From contig CP036279.1 in the NCBI GenBank assembly GCA_007748055.1, positions 6,944,001 to 7,008,000 on the forward strand: a stretch of DNA of 64,000 nt. The letters run 5' to 3'. This document shows positions 38,172 to 45,487 of the stretch, piece by piece. The notes under the pieces were generated by a model that worked only from the letters and a program-made list of their open reading frames with translations, was not told the DNA's origin and made no database searches. The DNA comes from Kolteria novifilia (lineage in GTDB: Bacteria > Planctomycetota > Planctomycetia > Kolteriales > Kolteriaceae). Position 1 is the stretch's first letter. Each line of letters begins with the position of its first letter. The position numbers and the translations under genes are program-made.

Positions 38172-38963
38172 TCACGAATGCCCCAACGCCACTCCTGCTC
38201 GGAAATTCCGGGGCGCTCGACCAAACCGGCGGCGAAAGTGGGCACTAAACCGCGAAGGGTCCTGGTAGCCAACGTGAGCCGCGATCATCCGGATCGGGTC
38301 GGCGGTCTCGCGCAAGAGCTCCGCGGCACGCTGCAATCGCAGTTCCATGACATAGTCCGTGAAGCTGAGGCCCTGCTCATCGCGGAATCGTCGGGCCAAG
38401 TGCCCAGGACTGCAACCGGCCACTCGCCGCGCCAGCGAGGTGAGCCGCAGCCGTTCGTTGAGATGAAACGCGACATACGCCATGGTACGTGCCAACGCGT
38501 CGTCGCCGACGTCGTGGATTTCGTTCGAGTAGTGGAGCCGGTACCAAACCGAGTCGCAGTGGGTCGCCCCGGCTTGGGCCGCTCCGACTTCGTCCCCCTT
38601 GCTGATTGTCTCGACGAGGCCACGGTGCGCGTCGAGCAACGCCGACAGATCGGGCCAACAGCGATCGATGGTATCGACCCTGAAGGCATTGACCGCGGCG
38701 AAGGCGCACCGCCACGCTTCGAGCAGTCCGGGAACGTTGGCGATTCTGGCGATGAGTTCGTGCAGTCGGCGGTCGGTCTCGACGAAACGTTTGCGGCTAC
38801 CGCGCTCGGTGGCGGCACGAAGTTGATCGAAGCAACCAAGAAGCGGCTTCACATCCGCCCCGGCGCCGACGCGCCGCGCGGCCTCGCGAGCGGCCAATTC
38901 CTCAATATGACTGCGCAGTTCGAGAGCGGGCTTGATCATCTCCCAGCGGTTCGTGCTCCCCAT
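38172..38963 (-). CDS. Transcriptional regulator: FCD ligand-binding domain fused to AraC-type HTH
   Basis: 263 residues from the ATG at 38963, with AAGGGG upstream; the frame extends further but without conserved sequence. Residues about 13-140 match the FCD domain normally found on GntR-family (FadR-like) regulators: LELRSHIEELAAREAA, the metal-ligand pattern Asp64...His68 (FVETDRRLHEL), His113 (LDAHRGLVE) and His135 (ATHCDSVW). Residues about 160-258 are an AraC HTH pair (LTSLARRVAGCSPGHLARRF and IRMIAAHVGYQDPSRFSAHF with RRFGRAPRNFR). Divergent from, and 169 bp away from, the DUF1559-sialidase operon, which it probably controls in response to a small carboxylate ligand. Confidence 0.88.
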   Translation of the reverse strand: MGSTNRWEMIKPALELRSHIEELAAREAARRVGAGADVKPLLGCFDQLRAATERGSRKRFVETDRRLHELIARIANVPGLLEAWRCAFAAVNAFRVDTIDRCWPDLSALLDAHRGLVETISKGDEVGAAQAGATHCDSVWYRLHYSNEIHDVGDDALARTMAYVAFHLNERLRLTSLARRVAGCSPGHLARRFRDEQGLSFTDYVMELRLQRAAELLRETADPIRMIAAHVGYQDPSRFSAHFRRRFGRAPRNFRAGVALGHS

Positions 38964-39132
38964 CCTCGAGTGCCCCTTCGCCAACACGTTCGGCGAGCGC
39001 GCTCGCCAACGAGTATGTGAATCAGCGCGCGGCTCTGTTCCAACGCGCTCTATCTTCGGCCCACCCCAAGCCGAATACTGGCCACTGTAACGTCGATTGG
39101 GGGCAGTCGACAACAACGCGAAGGGGAACACC

Positions 39133-40104
39133 ATGGCGAACCGACGACGTCCCGGATTCACGTTGATCGAGCTATTGGTCGTCATCGCGATCATTGGCGT
39201 TCTCACGGCGTTGCTCCTCCCCGCGGTGCAGCAGGCGCGCGAATCGGCACGACGCGTCCAGTGCCGCAACAAGCTCAAGCAAATGGGCTTGGCACTGCTC
39301 AACTATCACGATGCCCACTCGCTCTTTCCGCCTGGCTCGGTGATAAGTAGCACCGCGTGCGACTTGTCGACCGGCGCTCGCCGCGGGGCCCCCTGGTCGG
39401 TGCTCGTCCTTCCCTACCTGGATGAGCTCTCGCGCTACGATCAGTTCGACTTCGACGGCTCCTTCGCGTCGATCGCGAACGAATCGACAAACGTCAACGA
39501 GCCGTTTCAGATCGTTCCCAACGCGAAGTTCCAATGCCCCTCCGACTCGAACTCCAAACGATCCGAGCCGAACGCGAATTATCGAGGCGTGCAAGGGGGC
39601 GGCACCGACAGCGAGGCTCTCTGCCGCGTCGGCACAGCCAGCAACTACCGAGTACGCTACGACAACGGAATCCTGTACCTCAACTCGTCGATCGCTCTGG
39701 GCGACATCGCCGATGGGACTTCCAAGACGTTGCTGGTGGGCGAGTCCCGCTGGTGGTTCGCCGTGGGCCAGAACTCCCCCTACGGCACGTACTTCACCTG
39801 GGCCTCGACGACGCGAAACGCGGGAACATCGTCCCACGTCAACATGGTGGCGTCGGCGACCGACCCGATCAACCAACCGCAGTTCGACTACGACCCGTCC
39901 AAGGGCCCCTACACCGCTCATCCGGCCGGGATCGGAACGATCGTCGGAACGCATACCCGTAGCTTCGGGAGTTGGCACCTCGGCGGCAGTCACTTCACGT
40001 TCGCCGACGGCGGCGTTCGTTTCATCAGCGAAGCGGTCGACACCACGATCTATCGACGCGCGGGGCAGCGGGCCGACGGCTTGGTGACGGAGAACCTCTA
40101 CTGA
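39133..40104 (+). CDS. DUF1559 prepilin-like protein
   Basis: 323 residues from the ATG at 39133, with AGGGG nearby upstream. The type IV pilin-like N-terminus RRPGFTLIELLVVIAIIGVL has the prepilin peptidase site after Gly and the conserved Glu5. The DUF1559 body follows: LPAVQQARESARRVQCRNKLKQMGLALLNYHD, FPPGS, and the C-terminal FGSWHLGGSHFTFADGGVRFISE. Planctomycetes carry dozens of these proteins; they are thought to be surface pseudopilins. First gene of a three-gene unit; its TGA overlaps the next ATG (TGATG). Confidence 0.94.
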   Translation: MANRRRPGFTLIELLVVIAIIGVLTALLLPAVQQARESARRVQCRNKLKQMGLALLNYHDAHSLFPPGSVISSTACDLSTGARRGAPWSVLVLPYLDELSRYDQFDFDGSFASIANESTNVNEPFQIVPNAKFQCPSDSNSKRSEPNANYRGVQGGGTDSEALCRVGTASNYRVRYDNGILYLNSSIALGDIADGTSKTLLVGESRWWFAVGQNSPYGTYFTWASTTRNAGTSSHVNMVASATDPINQPQFDYDPSKGPYTAHPAGIGTIVGTHTRSFGSWHLGGSHFTFADGGVRFISEAVDTTIYRRAGQRADGLVTENLY

Positions 40105-40523
40105 TGCTTTCGGGCCGGACACCTCTCTTGTTCTTGGTCAGCGGCGTGCTCGTCGCGGTCGTCGCGATGCGCGTTCTATGGACATCTTCGGCGAATCCCG
40201 GGACCTACATGCTCTCGGGGGAGGCGACATACGAGGGCAAACCGATTCCCTACGGAACGCTTTCCCTCCGGCCCGACGCCGAGGCGGGAAACCGCGGCCC
40301 AGCTTCGGTGGTGACGATCGACCGGGGCCATTACCGGCTCTCCCCCGAGCGAGGGCATCAGGGAGGCTCCTACATCGCCCGGATCGTCGCGACCGACGGC
40401 ACGCGGCCCGAGTCGGCCGATGTCGACAACTCCCTTTTCGCTCCAATCGTCATCCGATTGACGCTGCCCCCACGCGATGGCAAGTGGGACTTCCACCTGA
40501 CTCGGTCCGCGAGCGACGGATGA
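40104..40523 (+). CDS. Small transthyretin-like exported protein
   Basis: 139 residues. An N-terminal hydrophobic segment (about 8-25, LFLVSGVLVAVVAMRVLW) is followed by one Ig/transthyretin-like beta domain (SGEATYEGKPIPYGTLSLRPD, TIDRGHYRLSPERGHQGGSYIARIVA). This type regularly follows a DUF1559 gene in planctomycetes. Its ATG shares one base with the DUF1559 stop, so they are translated together. Function unknown. Confidence 0.82.
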   Translation: MLSGRTPLLFLVSGVLVAVVAMRVLWTSSANPGTYMLSGEATYEGKPIPYGTLSLRPDAEAGNRGPASVVTIDRGHYRLSPERGHQGGSYIARIVATDGTRPESADVDNSLFAPIVIRLTLPPRDGKWDFHLTRSASDG

Positions 40524-40591
40524 CGCCGAATGCTCGGACCAATCTCGATCCCAGACCTCACTCGACAACACCCAGTGAAAGGACCTCCCCC

Positions 40592-41755
40592 ATGAAACGT
40601 CCGATTCTCCTGCTCCTGTGCGTGCTTGGATACTCGAGCGTGAGTCCCACGCATGCGGAGGATGCCCAGCCGACGCTCTGGGACGCCACCAAGCCTGTCC
40701 CTCGTTCAAAGGATCTCGACGATATCGAGGGGATGGGCCTTCATGTCATCAAGCCCCACGAGAAGAACGTCGACGGCTACGACTGGCTGCACGGCATCGC
40801 GCTCGCCTTTCACGACGGCCGACTGGTCAGCTCCTTCGGCCACAATCCCGGCCGAGAGAACACCGCCAGCGAGGTCGCCAACGGGCGAGCCAGTTCCGAC
40901 GGAGGAAAGACTTGGGGCCCCCTCTTCCCCATCGCCGACGGGCCGGAGCCTCAAATCGGAGTCAGCCACGGAGTCTTCCTCGAGCATGGCGGCAAGCTAT
41001 GGGCCTACCTCGGCGCCTTCACCAACCAGTACGTGGACACGCACACCCGCGCCTACGTTCTCGACGACGAGACCGGCAAGTGGGAGCCGAAGGGCGTGGT
41101 GGTCGAGGGAGGATTCTGGCCGACCCAGGAACCGCTTCGGATGGACAACGGGAACTGGATCATGGCGGGCATGAGCGTGTCGAATCCGCCGGGGCATCAG
41201 TACACGCCGCCGGCGGTCGCGATCAGCCGGGGTGATGATCCTTTGGCGTGGGACCTCGTCATCCTGCCGACGCCCCAGAAGCAGGTCTGGGGAGAAGCGA
41301 CGGTTGTCGTCGACGGCCCGAAGGTGACGTGCATCTCCCGCTACGGAAAGCCGATCGCGCTGGTCTCGGAAAGTCGCGACTACGGACGAACCTGGTCAGC
41401 GGTCAGAGAGAGCAACCTCCCCATGGCGGCTTCGAAACCCTACGCCGGGACTCTTTCGACGGGGCAGCGCTACTTGATCGGAACGACGACCGCCGACGCG
41501 AAAAACCGTCGTTCTCCGCTGACGATTGCGGTCTCGCGGCCGGGCGAGGAGTCATTCTCGAAGATCTTCCGCATTCGCGACGCGGTGCATGAGGGGCCAG
41601 GCGAGTCGCACCCGAAGTCGAAGCTCTCCTATCCCTACGCCGTGGAACGCGACGGGAAGCTTTATGTCGCCTTCTCGAACTCCGGTCCGCGAGGTGGCAA
41701 CCGAAACAGCGGGGAACTCGCGGTCATCCCCATCGAGTCGCTAAAGGTCGATTGA
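40592..41755 (+). CDS. Exported sialidase-fold (BNR/Asp-box) protein
   Basis: 387 residues from the ATG at 40592, with AAAGGA eight bases upstream. Signal peptide residues 1-22 (LLLLCVLGYSSVSPTHA). Six-bladed sialidase-like propeller with Asp boxes SSDGGKTWG (about 100) and SRDYGRTWS (about 265). Substrate is open: many planctomycete homologues have lost sialidase residues, and I do not see a clear FRIP-type arginine motif. Last gene of the DUF1559 operon, opposite the FCD-AraC regulator, so a glycan-responsive surface function is likely. Confidence 0.85.
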   Translation: MKRPILLLLCVLGYSSVSPTHAEDAQPTLWDATKPVPRSKDLDDIEGMGLHVIKPHEKNVDGYDWLHGIALAFHDGRLVSSFGHNPGRENTASEVANGRASSDGGKTWGPLFPIADGPEPQIGVSHGVFLEHGGKLWAYLGAFTNQYVDTHTRAYVLDDETGKWEPKGVVVEGGFWPTQEPLRMDNGNWIMAGMSVSNPPGHQYTPPAVAISRGDDPLAWDLVILPTPQKQVWGEATVVVDGPKVTCISRYGKPIALVSESRDYGRTWSAVRESNLPMAASKPYAGTLSTGQRYLIGTTTADAKNRRSPLTIAVSRPGEESFSKIFRIRDAVHEGPGESHPKSKLSYPYAVERDGKLYVAFSNSGPRGGNRNSGELAVIPIESLKVD

Positions 41756-41805
41756 CCATTCGGGCGCCGCTCACCGTCTCTGAGAGTGCGGAACAACTTC
41801 TTCAA

Positions 41806-41845
41806 GGGTGCCATGCCACTGGCTGCTGGTCAGCCCGTGTGGGGA
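41806..41845. repeat. Conserved-flank hairpin GGGTGCC...CCACTGGCTG
   Basis: GGGTGCCATG then CCACTGGCTG, loop CTGGT, CAGCCCGTG. Read on the other strand it has the plan arm, 5-nt loop, arm, GGCACCC. It sits just left of the two abutting MITEs. Confidence 0.65.
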
Positions 41846-41847
41846 GA

Positions 41848-41954
41848 CTAGTGCTGCGTCAAACGCTCGATCTCGGGTTGTGAACCCACGATCACTGCTC
41901 ACTGGCTGACAAGCAGCCAGTGACACCCGAACATCAGGTCTTGACGGAGCCTAG
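41848..41954. mobile_element. MITE family 2 copy (about 105 bp)
   Basis: Ends CTAGTGCTGCGTCAA (left) and, read inward, CTAGGCTCCGTCAA (right), an imperfect inverted repeat flanked by TA. Core hairpin CACTGGCTG, ACAAG, CAGCCAGTG, then ACACCC (41900-41928). Its right TA (41952-41953) is also the left TA of the adjoining family 1 element. Confidence 0.8.
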
Positions 41955-42104
41955 TGTCCTGATTGGCAAGTTCGCTGCATTCATTTCGGCCCAGTGATCG
42001 TGCGTGAGATCACCCGATCATCGGCGTTCTCCGCATGCCCACGGCGAGCGTGGGCAGGCACCCAAGAGTCTCTTAGTCAATGAACTAGCCAATCAGGACA
42101 TTAG
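41951..42104. mobile_element. MITE family 1 copy (about 154 bp), forming the glpK stop codon
   Basis: Inverted ends: left TAGTGTCCTGATTGGCAAG, right read inward TAATGTCCTGATTGGCTAG. Central hairpin GCCCACG, loop GCGAG, CGTGGGC, then GGCACCC (42037-42063). TA at both borders suggests TA target duplication. The right-border TAA is the glpK stop. Best-preserved copy in the window. Confidence 0.85.
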
Positions 42105-43594
42105 TCCTCCGCCCAGTCCATCGAGCGTCCGACCGCCTTCTTCCAGATCCCAAAGCGGCGCTCGCGCTCGTCGCTGTCCATGGCGGGATTAAAGGTCCGT
42201 TCGGCCTTCCAGATCCGACGTAGCTCCTCGGTGTCGCCCCACATGCCGACCGCCAGTCCAGCCAATTGGGCCGCCCCCAAGGCCGTGGTCTCCGCGACCG
42301 ACGCGCGCACGATGGGGACGCCGAGGATGTCGGACTGAAACTGCATCAACAGGTCGTTGGCGGAGGCCCCTCCGTCGACTTTGAGGTTTTCGAGCGAGAG
42401 ATCCGCATCCTTCTGCATCGCGAGGGCCAGCTCGCGTGATCGAAAGGCGATCGCCTCCAGGGCGGCGCGGGCGAGATGCCCGGCAGTCGTGTCCCGCGTG
42501 ATCCCGACGATGGTGCCGCGAGCACTGGAGTCCCAGTGCGGCGCCCCGAGACCGACGAACGCGGGCACGAAGCAGACCCCTCCACTATCGGAAACCGTCG
42601 CGGCCAACCGCTCGACCTCGGACGACGACTCGATCACCTTCAGCCCATCGCGAAGCCACTGGACCACCGCGCCCGCGATAAAGACCGATCCCTCCAAGCA
42701 GTAGGTGACCTTGCCGTCCAAGTGCCATCCGATCGTCGTGAGTAGGTTGGCATGCGAGGTGACCGGTCGTTCTCCCGTGTTCACGAGGAGAAAACACCCC
42801 GTCCCGTAGGTGTTCTTCGCATCACCACAGTCGAAGCAAGCTTGGCCGAAGGTCGCGGCTTGCTGGTCTCCCGCCATGCCGGCGACCGGAATCGGTTTGC
42901 CGAACAGTTCGGGGGCCGTCGATCCGTAGACGTGGCTCGACGGAAGGACTTCGGGGAGGACGGCTCGGGGAACGTCGAGCATTTGGAGCAACTCGTCGTC
43001 CCAGCCAAGCGAGTGGATATTGAACAAGAGCGTACGGCTGGCGTTGCTGTAGTCAGTGGCGTGGCACGCTCCTCCCGTCAGCCGCCACAAGAGATACGAG
43101 TCGATCGTCCCGAAGAGGACGCTCCCCGCCTCGGCGCGCCGCCTCAGTCCGGGCACCGTTTCGAGCAGGTGGGTGATCTTCGTCCCCGCCAAGTAGGGAT
43201 CGACGACCAGCCCGGTCTTCTCGCGAATGGTCGGTTCGCAACCCTCCTGCTTGAGGCGCCGACAGATCGGATCGCTAACTCGGCTCTGCCAGACGATGGC
43301 GTTGGCGACCGGAATTCCAGTCGTCTTGTCCCAGAGGACGGTCGTCTCTCGCTGGTTGGCGATGCCGAGGGCGGCGATGTCGTCGGCGCTGGCTCCCGCT
43401 TTCTCGAGAACATCGCGGGCGGTCTCGAGCTGGGACGACCAAATATCCTCGGGGTCGTGCTCGACGGAACCCGGTCGTGGGTAGATCTGGGGGAACTCCC
43501 GCTGGCTCACCGCCACGGGTTGTCCCTGTTTGTCGAAGAGAATGGCTCGGCTCGACGTTGTCCCCTGGTCGAGCGCCAGAACGTACTTGCCCAT
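42101..43594 (-). CDS. glpK: Glycerol kinase
   Basis: 497 residues. Phosphorylates glycerol to glycerol 3-phosphate with ATP. FGGY-family signatures: [13 protein letters not shown] near the N-terminus, [51 protein letters not shown] and [20 protein letters not shown]. Full length; ends WAED at a TAA that belongs to the abutting MITE. No glpF or glpD adjacent. ATG at 43594 ([14 protein letters not shown]). Confidence 0.97.
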   Translation of the reverse strand: MGKYVLALDQGTTSSRAILFDKQGQPVAVSQREFPQIYPRPGSVEHDPEDIWSSQLETARDVLEKAGASADDIAALGIANQRETTVLWDKTTGIPVANAIVWQSRVSDPICRRLKQEGCEPTIREKTGLVVDPYLAGTKITHLLETVPGLRRRAEAGSVLFGTIDSYLLWRLTGGACHATDYSNASRTLLFNIHSLGWDDELLQMLDVPRAVLPEVLPSSHVYGSTAPELFGKPIPVAGMAGDQQAATFGQACFDCGDAKNTYGTGCFLLVNTGERPVTSHANLLTTIGWHLDGKVTYCLEGSVFIAGAVVQWLRDGLKVIESSSEVERLAATVSDSGGVCFVPAFVGLGAPHWDSSARGTIVGITRDTTAGHLARAALEAIAFRSRELALAMQKDADLSLENLKVDGGASANDLLMQFQSDILGVPIVRASVAETTALGAAQLAGLAVGMWGDTEELRRIWKAERTFNPAMDSDERERRFGIWKKAVGRSMDWAED

Positions 43595-43810
43595 CTTGTC
43601 TCATCCCGTGGTGGTTCGGTCCCTCCGCTAGTGTAACGGGTTGGACGACGGCGTTGCGAATATCTTGCCTCTTCCCCAATGCACGGCGGACGGCGACATT
43701 CCACGTTGCCAGGAACGCGTTCTTCGGTCATAAATTGGCCAACCCGCCGAGGCAAGCACCCAGCGTGCTCTCCGAGTGGGCCGACAGCGAGATGTTGCGG
43801 CGAGGTGAAT

Positions 43811-44767
43811 GTGACTACGGCGATCGCCTTTGACTTTGACACCAAGCACGAGGAACGCATTCCGGCGGACAAGGTGCCGGAGTTCGTTCGCGATGGGAAA
43901 TGCTGCTGGATCGACCTCGATCCCACGCAGGAGGATGCGCGCGAGATCCTGAAAGGACTGGGCGTTCCGCGAATGGTGCGCCGCGACGTCTTCGCCGATT
44001 CGCACGAGACCCGCTATCAGCTCTTCGCCGAGTGCTTGCACTTCACGGCCCACGACGTCCGCTACGTCGACGGGACGATCGGCTTCAGTCCGATCGATGT
44101 CATCGTCGGGGAACGCTTCGTCGTGACGCTGACCCGTGGCCCGTCGGAGGTCACCAAGAACATGCGGCGGATCCACTCGCAGGACTTCCACGCCTTCGCC
44201 AAGACGCTCAGCTTCATCCTCTACGAGTTCTGGGATCAGACGCTCGACGGCTATCGTCGCGTCGTCCACGCGATCGAGCTCGACGTGCAGCGTGCCCAGG
44301 AGCAGATCCTGACCCACTCGGACGATCCGGACTTTGAACAAGCCGCGGGGATGTCAATCGCGATCCTCGAACTGCGAAAACACATCCTCTCGAGCCGGGA
44401 GGTCCTCGACGAGCTGGCGACGAGACGGAGCCCCTTCATCAGCGAGTCGACGCAGCCCTATCTGGGGAACATGGTCAGCGTGCTCGACCGGTTCGCGTCG
44501 GACCTGAGCGTTGAGCGCGAGGTGCTCGCCGAAGCGCTCCAACTGCACATGGGGATTGTCTCTCACCGCACCAACCGCGTGCTGAACCGACTGACGATCA
44601 TCAGCGCGATCTTCCTGCCGCTGACATTTCTCTGTGGCGTCTACGGGATGAACTTTGAGCACTTGCCGGAAGTCGGGTGGCGCTACGGCTACTACTACTT
44701 CTGGGGGCTCTGCGTGACGATCGCGGGATCGCTCTTCGCGGCGATGCGGATGTATCGCTGGCTGTAG
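43811..44767 (+). CDS. CorA-family magnesium/cobalt transporter
   Basis: 318 residues from a GTG at 43811, with GAGGTG just upstream. Pentameric divalent cation channel in the inner membrane. Long N-terminal cytoplasmic domain, then two C-terminal membrane helices (about 258-280, ISAIFLPLTFLCGVYGMNF, and 292-312, YYYFWGLCVTIAGSLFAAM). The signature YGMNF is at the loop after helix 1. Usual CorA length. Divergent from glpK. Confidence 0.93.
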   Translation: MTTAIAFDFDTKHEERIPADKVPEFVRDGKCCWIDLDPTQEDAREILKGLGVPRMVRRDVFADSHETRYQLFAECLHFTAHDVRYVDGTIGFSPIDVIVGERFVVTLTRGPSEVTKNMRRIHSQDFHAFAKTLSFILYEFWDQTLDGYRRVVHAIELDVQRAQEQILTHSDDPDFEQAAGMSIAILELRKHILSSREVLDELATRRSPFISESTQPYLGNMVSVLDRFASDLSVEREVLAEALQLHMGIVSHRTNRVLNRLTIISAIFLPLTFLCGVYGMNFEHLPEVGWRYGYYYFWGLCVTIAGSLFAAMRMYRWL

Positions 44768-45050
44768 GAGTTTCGTTGGGTCGGGCTGTATTGCCCGTCG
44801 AGCGTTGATGGGCCACCGGCCCACGTTGTTTGCTCTTGGGTAGCCTCGATTGCGCGTCAACCAACCCTTTCAGGGACCAAGTGTCAGCATCACCGATGAT
44901 CGTCCCGTCCATCGCCTTGGTTCAGTCAACGGGTCTCGAACCTGCCTCAGCCGCGAAGCACCACCTGCGCCCCTCCGGGGCTTCCTGAAGAGACCGGCAT
45001 CATTTCCAGGGGTTGCCACCCCTGGCTACTCAACTCCGCCGCTTCGCGGC

Positions 45051-45176
45051 TCAAGAGTTCAAGAGTTCAAGAGTTCAGGAGTTCAAGAGTTCAAGAGTTC
45101 AGGAGTTCAGGAGTTCAGGAGTTCGAGAGTTCGAGAGTTCGAGAGTTCGAGAGTTCGAGAGTTCAAGAGTTCGGAG
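45051..45176. repeat. 10-bp tandem repeat GAGTTCAAGA / GAGTTCGAGA (about 12 copies)
   Basis: Consecutive decamers GAGTTC(A/G)(A/G)GA run from about 45051 to 45176. The left half is mostly GAGTTCAAGA and GAGTTCAGGA, the right half GAGTTCGAGA, so the array has expanded in blocks. A unit near one helical turn puts every GAGTTC on the same face of the DNA. Short frames across it are artefacts. Confidence 0.92.
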
Positions 45177-45396
45177 GCAGTCAATGGGAGCCGGCGCGGC
45201 GGAATTTGTACCACGATCAGCGTCCCTTTGGGACGTTGCCTGCACATCAACCTTGCCCAACCGATCGCGAAGTGATGTTCAAAGGGTTGATCGCTCGTCA
45301 ACTTGGGCGTGCGAAGCGCACAAGAGGCCACAGAGGGAGACGCACACTCAACCGAGTTCGCCCTCATTCCTCTAAGGGGCTCTTGTGGCTGCGCCA

Positions 45397-45425
45397 CCCC
45401 GATTGGCAAGCAATCGGGGGCACCC
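45397..45425. repeat. Conserved-loop hairpin CCCCGATTG-GCAAG-CAATCGGGG
   Basis: Perfect 9-bp stem, loop GCAAG, followed directly by GGCACCC (45419-45425). The loop and flank match the hairpins inside MITE families 1 and 2, but the stem sequence is unrelated to either. Confidence 0.8.
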
Positions 45426-45487
45426 GGCCTACTGGCGCCCAGCACGTTTGCTCGGCCGTGGTGCGCGACACGCCCACTCGCGATGAC

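Larger units (their letters stand above)
44768..45487. other. Intergenic region rich in hairpin and tandem repeats
   Basis: About 720 bp without a supported gene. It holds a perfect hairpin CCAGGGGT-TGCC-ACCCCTGG at 45006-45025, the 10-bp tandem repeat at 45051-45176 and the conserved-loop hairpin at 45397-45425. The remainder has no clear feature. Confidence 0.7.

Noticed and set aside
45107-45445. 112-residue minus strand frame with LNSRTLELSNS repeats
   Set aside because: Product of reading through the 10-bp tandem repeat.
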